Below are positions 23,257 through 32,156 of a DNA stretch of 34,724 bases, piece by piece; the stretch's first letter is position 1; each line of letters opens with the position of its first letter. The stretch is taken from NCBI GenBank assembly GCA_026786085.1, contig JAJAYT010000079.1:1-34724 (forward strand), in the 5' to 3' direction. Source of the DNA: Microcoleus sp. CAN_BIN18. GTDB lineage: Bacteria; Cyanobacteriota; Cyanobacteriia; Cyanobacteriales; Microcoleaceae. A program made the translations under genes and the position numbers. Under the pieces are notes generated by a model, which was not told the DNA's origin, ran no database searches, and saw nothing but the letters and a program-made list of their open reading frames with translations.

Positions 23257-23617
23257 TCTAACCATCTTCTGAAAATTCAAAAATTATGCTATGACACAAC
23301 TTTTTTGAAAAGACATTGCCACCTAACCCAAATCAATAAAAATTGCTTGAGAAACCGGGTTCTTTCACCAGTATTAAAGTCTCAAATCCAGTATTTTGAT
23401 AAAAACCCGGTTTCTACATTAATTTATTGCACTACCAATAAATATTCATAACTCACTTGAACTTAATTATGTAGGGTGCGCATTGCGCACCTTACAGCTT
23501 ACGAAATCTTTGCTGATTATCCCGATCGCCCAAAAAAAACTTAGTATTACGGCGTAGCGTGAGTTATACTCCTACTGCAAAGACTGCGACTGCCCGAAAA
23601 TCCCGAAACAAAAGTTT
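23257..23617. other. Gene-free stretch upstream of the GPH symporter
   Basis: No gene is seen. It holds an AGAAACCGGGTTT-family inverted repeat (23350-23361 with 23404-23415) and a GTAGGGTGCGCA-TTGCGCACCTTAC palindrome (23471-23495), the latter also found at 34698-34722. Confidence 0.75.
23350..23415. repeat. AGAAACCGGGTTT-family inverted repeat
   Basis: AGAAACCGGGTT (23350-23361) and AACCCGGTTTCT (23404-23415) are perfectly complementary, with a 42-base AT-rich loop. It lies behind the M41-like gene. Confidence 0.85.
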
Positions 23618-25045
23618 ATGAGCAACACTTCCCCGCCTGAAGCAGCAGCCAACAACCCCGAATCAAAAAAACTTAGTTTCTCGACAAAATTAGCCTACGG
23701 CGCGGGAGACCTCGGCCCAGCAATCACTGCGAATGTTCTAGTATTTTTCCTGCTGTTTTTCTTTACCAACGTCGCTGGTTTGGCTGCGGGGACTGCTAGC
23801 AATATTTTGCTAATTGGTAAGGTTTGGGACGCTATAAATGACCCGATTGTGGGGGTTTTGAGCGATCGCACATCTCATCCCTGGGGCCGCCGCTATCCTT
23901 GGATGGTTTACGGTGCAATTCCTTTCGGGATCTTCTTCTTTTTGCAGTGGATTGTTCCCAGCAAAGATCCCACGATATTATTTTGGTACTATGTGGCGAT
24001 CGGCATATTGTTTAACACTGCCTACACCGCCGTCAACCTGCCTTACACCGCCCTCACCCCAGAATTAACCCAAGACTACAACGAACGCACTAGCCTTAAC
24101 AGTTTCCGGTTTTCTTTCTCGATCGGCGGCAGCATTTTGTCCTTAATTATCGCGCAAATTATATTTGCAATAGTTAAAGATGACACCCAAAAATATTTAA
24201 TATTAGGCGCACTCTGTGCAGTGATTTCAGTATTACCTTTGTACTGGTGTTTTTTCGGAACCCGCAAACACGTCTTCGCTCAACTACAAGAAAATCCAGT
24301 AGAAGATAATTCCACATCCTTGCCGCTGAAAGAACAGTTACGGATTGCTTTTAATAATCGCCCTTTTTTATATGTAATTGGCATTTATCTCTGTTCTTGG
24401 CTGGGTGTGCAATTAACAGCTTCTATTCTGCCATACTTTGTAATCGACTGGATGAAACTGCCGCCAGCAACTTTTACCCAAACTGCGATCGCCGTTCAAG
24501 GTACTGCACTCGCCATGTTATTTGTTTGGAGTAAAGTTAGCGAGCAATATGGCAAAAAAGCCGTATATTTTATGGGCATGAGTTTGTGGATTATCGCCCA
24601 AGCCGGACTGTTTTTCCTGCAACCAGGACAAGTAGTCCAGATGTACCTGTTAGCAGTGATGGCTGGTATCGGAGTTTCTACTGCTTATCTCATACCTTGG
24701 TCGATGATACCGGATGTGATTGAACTAGACGAATTGCAAACGGGAGAAAGACGCGAAGGTGTATTCTATTCGTTTATGGTGTTGCTGCAAAAATTTGGTT
24801 TGGCGCTGGGTTTGTGGTTTGTAGGACAGGCTTTAGAAAAAGCTGGATTCCTCGCCACAGTTCAGGGACAGGCTGCACCTATACAGCCGGATTCTGCGCT
24901 GTTTGCGATTCGAGTTGCGATCGGGCCTCTGCCCACAATTGCTTTAATTTGCGGCATGATTCTCACATATTTCTATCCGATTACTCGCGAAGTTCATGCA
25001 GAAATTTTGTTGAAACTTCGAGAAAAGAAAGCACAGCATAAGTAA
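23618..25045 (+). CDS. MFS transporter, glycoside-pentoside-hexuronide (GPH) cation symporter
   Basis: A 475-residue membrane protein with about twelve transmembrane helices. The N-terminal signature KLAYGAGDLGPAITANVLVFFLLFFFTNVAGL and the segment GKVWDAINDPIVGVLSDRTSHPWGRRYPWM are those of the GPH (MelB-like) family, including the conserved Asp in DAINDP that lines the cation/sugar site. The second half has IPWSMIPDVIELDELQTGERREG, also typical. It probably takes up a sugar or glycoside with H+ or Na+; the substrate cannot be told. No sugar-metabolism genes adjoin it. The ATG at 23618 is the first plausible start, though no strong ribosome binding site is seen. Confidence 0.9.
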   Translation: MSNTSPPEAAANNPESKKLSFSTKLAYGAGDLGPAITANVLVFFLLFFFTNVAGLAAGTASNILLIGKVWDAINDPIVGVLSDRTSHPWGRRYPWMVYGAIPFGIFFFLQWIVPSKDPTILFWYYVAIGILFNTAYTAVNLPYTALTPELTQDYNERTSLNSFRFSFSIGGSILSLIIAQIIFAIVKDDTQKYLILGALCAVISVLPLYWCFFGTRKHVFAQLQENPVEDNSTSLPLKEQLRIAFNNRPFLYVIGIYLCSWLGVQLTASILPYFVIDWMKLPPATFTQTAIAVQGTALAMLFVWSKVSEQYGKKAVYFMGMSLWIIAQAGLFFLQPGQVVQMYLLAVMAGIGVSTAYLIPWSMIPDVIELDELQTGERREGVFYSFMVLLQKFGLALGLWFVGQALEKAGFLATVQGQAAPIQPDSALFAIRVAIGPLPTIALICGMILTYFYPITREVHAEILLKLREKKAQHK

Positions 25046-25839
25046 GCTGTAATCAGTAATTGGTAAAAATCACAACTAAAAACAGCTAATCCTGACGATA
25101 TAGCGAGAGTCGATCGACTTTGAGACCGCAAATTATTAAGTTTTATTTTTATGCCGCACTCTTGAGAGTATTTGTGATATGCTCTCCAAATTTAGTGATC
25201 AAATAAACTCAAGCAATTAACCAGCTCATCAAAAACTTGATGATTAAAACAAGAGACAAATTTTTCTCGGAAATTGATTCGATTAGTTACCGTTCTCAAA
25301 ATCTGCTGAATGTTGCTAGTTATATCTACATGGAAAATGCAAAACTTTTTAGTCAGTCAGTTCGCGGGAAAGTTAACAGATGCTGCTGCTATTGACGGTG
25401 AACCAAAAAATGCCATAATAGACGCTCGGGCAATAACAGTGCGATCGGCGACTGAGGTTTTATGGTAAATTGTAAAGTTTTGGTAAAGTTACGATGTGAC
25501 CTGCGGTGAAGCTCAGCGATCCAAAAAAGTTGTATATATCATGCAGCAACCCTAAATACAAGCACAACGCTGTATTAAAATAGTACACAGAAATGCAGTC
25601 GAATACAACTCTCTCTTCAGGTAGTAAAAAACTTTAGCAGCAGGCACAACATCAGAACTTAGTTATTTTTGTATACGTTATTTTTGTACACTATGTGAAA
25701 GTAGTGAGAATTATTAGAAGGAAGGGGCAGCGACTAACCAAGAATTTCCTGTGATATCCTTAAGTCAACGGTGAAAGTATCAACCAGAAGGCTCGCAGAA
25801 CAAAGCTGATTTTACCAAAAAAATATCAAAGAGGTCAAC
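25046..25839. other. Long gene-free stretch upstream of the tyrosine autokinase
   Basis: A 794-base stretch without a confident gene. It contains two overlapping short open frames on the plus strand, 25240-25395 (51 codons, starting MIKTRDKFFSEIDSIS) and 25337-25468 (43 codons, starting MQNFLVSQFAGK), offset by one base. They could be a small gene or a frameshifted remnant, but no ribosome binding site or known motif supports this. A 15-base tandem repeat lies at 25662-25691. The length suggests a long, regulated leader for the exopolysaccharide gene. Confidence 0.55.
25662..25691 (+). promoter_or_regulatory. Tandem 15-bp direct repeat upstream of the tyrosine autokinase
   Basis: GTTATTTTTGTATAC (25662-25676) is followed without a gap by GTTATTTTTGTACAC (25677-25691), one mismatch in 15. 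The repeat lies about 150 bases before the start codon and is not a member of the dispersed families in this window. It could be a double binding site for a regulator; this is inference from position and form. Confidence 0.45.
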
Positions 25840-28197
25840 ATGGAAACAGAACAGGACTCTCATCTCGTACCAATTAGCAACCAGAGCAGACAGGTGCAGC
25901 AATTTTCCGTTGACGAGGGAGAAGAGTCAGGCGGAGATCCTCCGAAAGGATTGAATCTAAAGCCGTTATTTAGGACTTTGGCGCGCAAATCCCTACTCAT
26001 TATTGGGATTATCGCCCTAGCAGGCGGCGCAGTTTATTTTCAGATCAAGCAGGGCAAGAAAACATATCAAGGCGATTTTCGGATGCTAGTCGAACCCGTG
26101 ACAACGGAAGCAAGACTTGCCGACGCATCTGCCCTCGCCAATCGCGGCGAGGGGGGGGGAGTACCTAGTCGAGAATTTTTTAGTTTGGACTACGCAACTC
26201 AACTTCAAATTCTCCAGAGTCCTCAAATGCTATCGGCTATTGCCAAACAAGTCCAAAAAAAATATCCAGAAGTTACTGAGGAAATTCTGAGAAAAGGATT
26301 ACTCATTTTGCGCGTCGGAGAAAATGAGTTGACGCTCACTAAAATTTTGGAAGTTCGCTTCATGGGGCAGAATCCTGAATTAATTCAGTTTGTTTTACAA
26401 GAAACTAAAAAGAAATATTTAAAGTACAGCCTTGACGAACGCAAGACTCGCATTGGTCAAGGTGTTAATTTTATTGAAGATCAGCTTCCGGGACTCGACA
26501 AGCGCGTAAATAACCTGAAGTCGGAGTTACAGGTGATACAGCAGCAACAAAAGATTACCGATCCTAAAGAACAAGGCGCGCAATTGATCGTGCAAGTTCG
26601 CACCGTAGAAACTTTAGAGTTAGAAACTCAAAGGCTGCTACAGGAACAGAAAACTTTGTACGCTAATTTGCAAAAACAACTAGATTTTACACCAAATGAA
26701 GCTATTGCCGCTTCAGCTTTAAGCGAAGAACCTCAATATAAAGAGTTGCTGACCAAGGTTAAGGAAGTAGAAGGTCAGATTGCTGTAGAAACAGCTCGTT
26801 TTAAATCTGCTAACCCTATAGTGGAAGCTCTAGAGCGCAAGCGGGAAAATTTAGTAGCTTTGCTCAACAAGCAAACCGAGCGAATTTTGGGGCAAAATTT
26901 AGTAGGCGCTCAAGCCAATGCTAAAGTTCAGAATTTTCAAAATTCGATTCGCATAGGCTTGATTAAACAATTGGTTGATACTGCTAACCAAGTTCAAGTT
27001 TTAGAAGCTCGCAGTCAGGCCGTCGCCCAAACTAAAATTAATTTGACCCGACAAGCAAGAGAATTCCCCAGTATAGCCCGCCGCTACAACGAACTGCAAC
27101 AGCAATTAGACATAGCCTCCCGCAGCCGCGATCAACTTTTAACTCAGCGGGAAACTCTGCGCGTCCAAGCAGCTCAAAGCCAAGTACCTTGGGAAATGAT
27201 TTCTGAGCCTCAGATACCGCGAGATATTAAAGGAAATTTGATTCCAGTTGCCACGAAAAATACCAACAAATTCGTGATGGGACTTTTTGGGGGTTTAGTG
27301 TTGGGTTTGGCATTGGCTATCCTCATAGAAAAAATCCGCAATATTTTCTACTCTGTTGATGACGTTAAAGATGCCGTTGACGCGCCTTTATTGGGAGCAA
27401 TTCCTCTTTACAAAAATGCTAAAAAAAGGCCGCCTTCTATTGCTAATGCCTATGCTTACCTTGAAGAAAAAGACGGTAGTAATAAAAATGCTTCGGAATT
27501 TATAGAAGCTTTTGACTCTCTTTATACTAATATCCGCTTTCTTTCTTCAAATCGAACGATTAGCTCTTTGGCCGTTGGTTCGGCTACAGTTGGCGAAGGC
27601 AAATCTACCGTTGCTTTAAACTTAGCTCATGTGGCAGCGCTGGCGGGTCAGCGAGTGCTGTTAGTAGATGCGAATTTGCATTCGCCCAGGTTGCACTTGT
27701 TGTTGGAACTGCCGAATGTCAAGGGATTGAGCAACTTGCTCGACACTAAAAACGACCCCAATGAAATTATCCAGCGATCGCATTTAGCAGATAATCTTTT
27801 TGTATTAACTGCTGGGCTTCCTGTTCCTGGTACTGCCAGACGGCTGGCCTCATCTCAGATGCAGTATTTAATGGAAGAACTTCACGCAACATTTGACTTA
27901 GTTATCTACGATACGCCGGCACTGGTTGACAGTAAAGATGCGAATTTCTTAGCTGCACGCACAGATGGAATACTAATGGTTGTAACAATTCGTCAGGTCA
28001 AGTTTTCGGTAGTCAAAAAAGTTTTCAGTCAATTAGAAAATTTTGGCATACCATGCTTGGGCACAGTTGCCAATCACGCCACCAAAGGCAAGAAATATCA
28101 AGCATCTAAATCATCAGTTGTGGCAGAGAAAAATGAATATTTGAATTTTGCACCAGTAGAGTCTGGCATCCGCAAACTAGCTCCCAAAAAAGAGTGA
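25840..28197 (+). CDS. Polysaccharide co-polymerase/tyrosine autokinase (Wzc-like BY-kinase)
   Basis: A 785-residue inner-membrane protein for exopolysaccharide chain-length control and export. TM1 is at about 50-68 and TM2 at about 478-496, with a long coiled-coil periplasmic Wzz domain between them. The cytoplasmic kinase has Walker A GSATVGEGKST (about 581-591), Walker A' VLLVDANLHSP (about 605-615) and Walker B DLVIYDTPALVD (about 687-698). Walker A' departs from the usual DxDxR (here DxNxH). The C-terminal tail carries only two Tyr (KKYQ and NEYLNF) rather than a dense cluster. The start is followed by a normal cytoplasmic N-terminus; AAAGAGGTC lies just upstream. No glycosyltransferases adjoin it. 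It converges with the CBS-GAF kinase gene, 22 bases apart. Confidence 0.92.
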   Translation: METEQDSHLVPISNQSRQVQQFSVDEGEESGGDPPKGLNLKPLFRTLARKSLLIIGIIALAGGAVYFQIKQGKKTYQGDFRMLVEPVTTEARLADASALANRGEGGGVPSREFFSLDYATQLQILQSPQMLSAIAKQVQKKYPEVTEEILRKGLLILRVGENELTLTKILEVRFMGQNPELIQFVLQETKKKYLKYSLDERKTRIGQGVNFIEDQLPGLDKRVNNLKSELQVIQQQQKITDPKEQGAQLIVQVRTVETLELETQRLLQEQKTLYANLQKQLDFTPNEAIAASALSEEPQYKELLTKVKEVEGQIAVETARFKSANPIVEALERKRENLVALLNKQTERILGQNLVGAQANAKVQNFQNSIRIGLIKQLVDTANQVQVLEARSQAVAQTKINLTRQAREFPSIARRYNELQQQLDIASRSRDQLLTQRETLRVQAAQSQVPWEMISEPQIPRDIKGNLIPVATKNTNKFVMGLFGGLVLGLALAILIEKIRNIFYSVDDVKDAVDAPLLGAIPLYKNAKKRPPSIANAYAYLEEKDGSNKNASEFIEAFDSLYTNIRFLSSNRTISSLAVGSATVGEGKSTVALNLAHVAALAGQRVLLVDANLHSPRLHLLLELPNVKGLSNLLDTKNDPNEIIQRSHLADNLFVLTAGLPVPGTARRLASSQMQYLMEELHATFDLVIYDTPALVDSKDANFLAARTDGILMVVTIRQVKFSVVKKVFSQLENFGIPCLGTVANHATKGKKYQASKSSVVAEKNEYLNFAPVESGIRKLAPKKE

Positions 28198-28219
28198 GAG
28201 CAAAAAAGATGATGGCGGA

Positions 28220-30679
28220 CTAATTCCGATCCGGTTTGGTAGGAAATGTGACAGTAAAATTAGTCCAACCATCCCTGCTTTCAACCTCAATTTTTCCCTG
28301 CAACTGTTCGACGAGTTTTTGAACCAAAGCTAAACCCAAACCGGTACCTCCTTGTTTCCAAGGGTCGGCGTTCGGAACTCGATAAAACTTCTCAAAAATT
28401 CGAGGCAATTCCTCTATGGAAATGGACGATTGATTACTGAGTTTAAATTCGATTTTGGCAGCGAGAGCAGTTGCTTGTCGCGAGTTTTTTGCTTGTCCTC
28501 CATCGTCTCTATCTCCCTTTTTGCACTCAACTTTTAGATAAATTTCGCCGTTATTTGCCGTATATTTGCAAGCATTGTTGAGGAGTTCTGCTAAAATTCG
28601 TGCCAAACTAGCGCGGTTGGAACTGATCGTGGGCAGGTGGCGATCGCACTTTACTCGCAAATGCTGGTGGCGGTTGTGGGCGCGGGTGTAAAACGGGTCG
28701 ATAATAGTAGGTAGCCAAACTTCTAAGTTTACTGGTTCGAGCTCGATCGGACAAGTTGCTGCTTCCAGGCGCTGCAAATCGAGTAAAGCATTAATCAAAT
28801 CGGTTTCTCTAGTACATTCTGTTTCTAAAATTTCTAAATAAATCTGGCGTCGGTCTGGTGTAGGAGAAATTTTTAGCATATGAATAGCCATTTTCATATT
28901 AGCTAAAGGCGTCCGCAGTTCGTGAGAAACTGTGCTGAGGAATTCATCTTTGAGCACGTTTAAATGCTGGAGTTCCTGCACTTTTTGCTGCAATTCGGCG
29001 GTGCGTTCTTGGACTTGGCGTTCGAGGTCGGTGTTGAGATTTTGTACTTGCTGATAGAGTTGGGCTTGCTGAATGGCGATCGCGATTTGAGTTGCCAGTT
29101 GCAGCAGAAAATCAACTTCCGAAGGCTGCCAATGCCGGGATTTGGAACACTGATGGACGCACATCATCCCCCACAAATGACCGTCTTGCAAAATTGGTAC
29201 AATCAAATAAGCTTTGATTTGGGCTTGGTGGAAGCGCGCATATTTTTCGGCACTCAAATTAGCTTTGTCGATGTCAGGGACGGCATAAATTTCTTGTTCG
29301 ATCGCAAATGCAGATTCTTGCCAAATATGATCTGGCAAGATTTCTCCCAAGATAGAAGACCACTTGGGGGCAACAGATTCTGCCACAAAAATGCCCAAAT
29401 TGCTCGACTCCAAACGCACGATCGCTACTCTGTCGGCGTGCAGAACTTGCCGGACTTCATCGACGCTGGCGTGGAGAATTTCTTCGAGGTTTAAGGATTG
29501 GTGAATCCGCAAGGAAAGTTGAGTTAACAGCCGATCGCGCTGCACCTGTTCGTGGAGTTTGGCAGTCCGTTCTCGCACCTGCTGTTCCAGTTTGGCATTG
29601 CGACTTTGTAGCAGTTCCAATTTTTCGGCTTGCAGTTGATAAACCGACTGCTGCAACTGTTTGACAACTCGGTACATTTCTGTGGGATCGAGGACTCGGA
29701 GCAAGCTGGTTTGGGTGATAATTCCCAACAGTTCGCCGCGCCCGCCGCACACGACTAACCGCTGCACTTGTTGCTGCTGCATTTGCTTGTGCGCCGTCCA
29801 CAGCGAATCGGCAGGTTGCAGAAATTGCAGGGGAGTTCTCATCACTTTTTGTGCTAGAGTTTGCTCGAAATTTAGTTCGAGAAACTGTGCTTGCACGATG
29901 TCGTATTCGGTAAGAATTCCGAGGGGTTGATGAAAGGAATACTGAAAAATGGAGGTATAGTCATCTTTTGGCTTCTCCATTGTTAATTCTTTGTTTTTTG
30001 TAATGACTACGCAACTGACTTGATGCTCTGACATCAGCTCGGTTATGCTCAATAGCGAGCTGTTGTGGGGCGCTGTAATTGGCGTAGTCATCAATTCTGC
30101 TACCCGCCGCAATTTAAGAATGTTTGAAGGCTGCAATACTTGGCGAATTCTTTCCCGCGTCAGCACTCCTACCAAGTGGCTTAATTGATTGACGATCGGC
30201 AAATAGCGAATTTTGTGCTGGCGAAATAAGGATAAAGCGCCGAACACGTCTTGGTCATCGGATTCTGTGAGGGAAACCGACACGGGGGACATCACTTCGG
30301 AAATTGGTATTTTGTGCAGGGCTAATTTTTGCTGAGTGTCTATTTTGCCAGAAGCGATCAGCCTTACTAGGTCGGCTGGTGTTAATATGCCGATGAGTAG
30401 CCCGCGGCTGGGATTTTCGGATAAGTTCCCTGTGGTAATAGTTTGCTGGTTCTGCACGACGAGGACGCAGCGAGCTCGTACCTTGTCGGGCGGGGACGTT
30501 TCGCCCATCGCCCCACGGTCTGAGGGTAAAGGTGTTTTGACTCTTGGACAACTGTTTTGCAACTGACTCATCAGGGCGATCGCCACTGCTAAGGAAGTGT
30601 CTGGCCCGGCAGTTAGGGGGTAGCGGTCGATCGCTTGTTCTAAAGCTGAGGAGTAAAAAGGCGGGTGGTAAAAGGGCAT
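28220..30679 (-). CDS. Histidine kinase with four CBS domains and a GAF domain
   Basis: An 819-residue soluble sensor kinase. The N-terminal part (about 10-330) holds four CBS motifs in two Bateman pairs, with repeats such as GLLIGILTPADLVRL, HLVGVLTRERIRQVL, QPLGILTEYDIVQ and ELLGIITQTSLLRVL; these usually bind adenine nucleotides. A coiled coil, a GAF domain (about 385-540, ending MMCVHQCSKSRHW) and a second coiled coil follow. The H box is FLSTVSHELRTPLANM with His586; the N box is ELLNNACKYT; the F box is IFEKFYR; the G2 box is GGTGLGLAL. The G1 box, normally DxGxG, reads SNQSS. The chromophore Cys of cyanobacteriochromes is not seen in the GAF. No response regulator adjoins it. It probably couples cellular energy or nucleotide state to a response, by family analogy. 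Confidence 0.92.
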   Translation of the reverse strand: MPFYHPPFYSSALEQAIDRYPLTAGPDTSLAVAIALMSQLQNSCPRVKTPLPSDRGAMGETSPPDKVRARCVLVVQNQQTITTGNLSENPSRGLLIGILTPADLVRLIASGKIDTQQKLALHKIPISEVMSPVSVSLTESDDQDVFGALSLFRQHKIRYLPIVNQLSHLVGVLTRERIRQVLQPSNILKLRRVAELMTTPITAPHNSSLLSITELMSEHQVSCVVITKNKELTMEKPKDDYTSIFQYSFHQPLGILTEYDIVQAQFLELNFEQTLAQKVMRTPLQFLQPADSLWTAHKQMQQQQVQRLVVCGGRGELLGIITQTSLLRVLDPTEMYRVVKQLQQSVYQLQAEKLELLQSRNAKLEQQVRERTAKLHEQVQRDRLLTQLSLRIHQSLNLEEILHASVDEVRQVLHADRVAIVRLESSNLGIFVAESVAPKWSSILGEILPDHIWQESAFAIEQEIYAVPDIDKANLSAEKYARFHQAQIKAYLIVPILQDGHLWGMMCVHQCSKSRHWQPSEVDFLLQLATQIAIAIQQAQLYQQVQNLNTDLERQVQERTAELQQKVQELQHLNVLKDEFLSTVSHELRTPLANMKMAIHMLKISPTPDRRQIYLEILETECTRETDLINALLDLQRLEAATCPIELEPVNLEVWLPTIIDPFYTRAHNRHQHLRVKCDRHLPTISSNRASLARILAELLNNACKYTANNGEIYLKVECKKGDRDDGGQAKNSRQATALAAKIEFKLSNQSSISIEELPRIFEKFYRVPNADPWKQGGTGLGLALVQKLVEQLQGKIEVESRDGWTNFTVTFPTKPDRN

Positions 30680-30798
30680 AGTTGATTGCAGGTTGTCAGA
30701 GGGCGGCTAACGCGATCGGGCCTGTGATTTGGGGAATTTGAGAAACACCTCGCCTGTGCTTCGGGTTCACATAATAGACTTTCTAATTTATTATTTCC

Positions 30799-30821
30799 AT
30801 TAATCTGAGCTTCAGATTAAT
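30799..30821. promoter_or_regulatory. Perfect palindrome in a divergent promoter region
   Basis: ATTAATCTGA and TCAGATTAAT flank a GCT loop between the divergent CBS-GAF kinase and HEAT-repeat genes. ATTAAT occurs again at 30829-30834. It could be an operator for either gene; no T-run follows, so it is not a clear terminator. Confidence 0.45.
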
Positions 30822-30949
30822 CGTCTCATTAATGGGCAATCTCAGTCGATCGCAAATCCTTGGACGGTTTTTACTGCTTAGTTTTATACTCAGACTGATT
30901 TATAATCAAAATAACCAGAATGTAAAGTTTTACTAAAAATTCACCCATA

Positions 30950-31624
30950 ATGACAATTTTAAGCTTAGAGCAAATTGCAGCCAAGTTAGAAAGCGAAAAT
31001 TCAGCCGATCGCATGGTGGCTTTGGCTAACTTGCGAAACGTACCGGCTGCTGAGGCTGTACCTTTGATTAAAAAGGTGTTGAATGACGAAAGTTTGCAAG
31101 TGCGATCGATGGCGGTGTTTGCTCTCGGGGTCAAACCGACAGCAGAGTGTTATCCCATTCTAGTCAAATTACTAGAAACTGACCCGGATTATGGGATTCG
31201 CGCTGATGCTGCGGGTGCTTTGGGCTATCTGGAAGATATCAGAGCTTTTGAGGCTTTGGTGCGGGCTTTTTATGAGGATACTGAATGGTTGGTGCGCTTC
31301 AGTGCTGCGGTTTCTCTGGGGAATCTCAAAGATCCGCGAGCTCGCGACGTGCTGCTGAAAGCTCTCGAATGCGAGCAAGTGGTGATTCAGCAGGCGGCGA
31401 TTTCGGCTTTGGGGGAAATTAAGGATATTGGGGCGATCGATCGCATCCTCAACTTTGCTCAGTCAGAAGATTGGCTGATCCGCCAGAGGCTGGCTGAAGC
31501 TTTGGGCAATTTACCGAGTGTTAAAAGCGTTTCGGCTTTGAAATACTTAGAAAAAGATAGCAATTCTCAAGTATCTCAAGCGGCAACAATTTCTCTCGAT
31601 CGCCTTTCCAAAGCAGAAGCGTGA
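30950..31624 (+). CDS. HEAT-repeat protein (PBS-lyase type, NblB-like)
   Basis: A 224-residue all-helical protein made of about six HEAT/PBS-lyase repeats (for example DESLQVRSMAVFALG, PDYGIRADAAGALGYLED, TEWLVRFSAAVSLGNLKD, EQVVIQQAAISALGEIKD, EDWLIRQRLAEALGNL). The repeats are of the E-Z type found in phycobilin lyases such as CpcE and in NblB, which takes part in phycobilisome breakdown. The length (224) is close to NblB, and it is not next to any phycobiliprotein gene, so NblB-like is the most likely of these, but that is inference. The start ATG at 30950 opens directly on the first repeat. Confidence 0.85.
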   Translation: MTILSLEQIAAKLESENSADRMVALANLRNVPAAEAVPLIKKVLNDESLQVRSMAVFALGVKPTAECYPILVKLLETDPDYGIRADAAGALGYLEDIRAFEALVRAFYEDTEWLVRFSAAVSLGNLKDPRARDVLLKALECEQVVIQQAAISALGEIKDIGAIDRILNFAQSEDWLIRQRLAEALGNLPSVKSVSALKYLEKDSNSQVSQAATISLDRLSKAEA

Positions 31625-31648
31625 CATAAAACTTTTAGTATGTTGAAA

Positions 31649-31675
31649 AACCCGGTTTCTTCAAGAAACCGGGTT
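31649..31675. repeat. AGAAACCGGGTTT-family hairpin behind the HEAT-repeat gene
   Basis: AACCCGGTTTCTT (31649-31661) and AAGAAACCGGGTT (31663-31675) form a near-perfect 13-bp hairpin, 24 bases after the stop codon. On the plus strand no T-run follows; on the minus strand five T follow. It may still help end transcription of the plus-strand gene. Confidence 0.85.
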
Positions 31676-31802
31676 GCCCCTGATGGTAGGAATCTTAATA
31701 AAAATTATCGAGTCTTGACTAAAGCCAGAATATACGATCTAAGCTGCTGCGTGCAAATCGCAAGTTACAATAGTTGTTAATATCCTTTAACCAAAGCCAG
31801 CC

Positions 31803-32057
31803 ATGAATCAAGCACCCAATCCTTTTAACTCAAATCCCTCCAATCCGCTAGACCCCTTGGAGCAACAACTTGACGAGCAAGGCGAAGAAATGCCGAGACA
31901 GTACCACCCAGCTACTAAAAAAACTCTGCAAAAAGTCTTTATCATCCTGGTAGTTGTTGGGGCAATTGTTGGGGGAATTCTATCTATAGGGGTGATTTCG
32001 CTGATGCAAAAAGCCGGACTCACTGATGTGCCGGCGCGGGTACAGACTCCGAAGTAA
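31803..32057 (+). CDS. Small single-pass membrane protein of unknown function
   Basis: An 84-residue protein with a polar, Pro/Asn-rich N-terminus (MNQAPNPFNSNPSNPLDP), an acidic stretch, one clear transmembrane segment (about 46-68, VFIILVVVGAIVGGILSIGVISL) and a short polar tail. No signal cleavage site is obvious, so it is probably anchored with its N-terminus in the cytoplasm. I do not recognise the family. It has its own upstream region, lies 99 bases before arsR in the same direction, and might be cotranscribed with it, but nothing in it points to arsenic. Confidence 0.75.
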   Translation: MNQAPNPFNSNPSNPLDPLEQQLDEQGEEMPRQYHPATKKTLQKVFIILVVVGAIVGGILSIGVISLMQKAGLTDVPARVQTPK

Positions 32058-32156
32058 TATCGACTCGGAAGGATTTCTCGATGCTGAATGCACTGATTTT
32101 CTGGGATGAAACTTGAGAAACTATGATGTTTTGTATGGATGTTTTCAAAATAATTG

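Noticed and set aside
25840-30679. Tyrosine autokinase and CBS-GAF histidine kinase as one operon
   Set aside because: They converge tail to tail, 22 bases apart, so they cannot share a transcript.
28220-30679. GAF domain considered as a cyanobacteriochrome photosensor
   Set aside because: The chromophore-binding Cys is not found before the YLIVPIL strand; the Cys pair in CVHQC is common in non-photosensory GAF domains.
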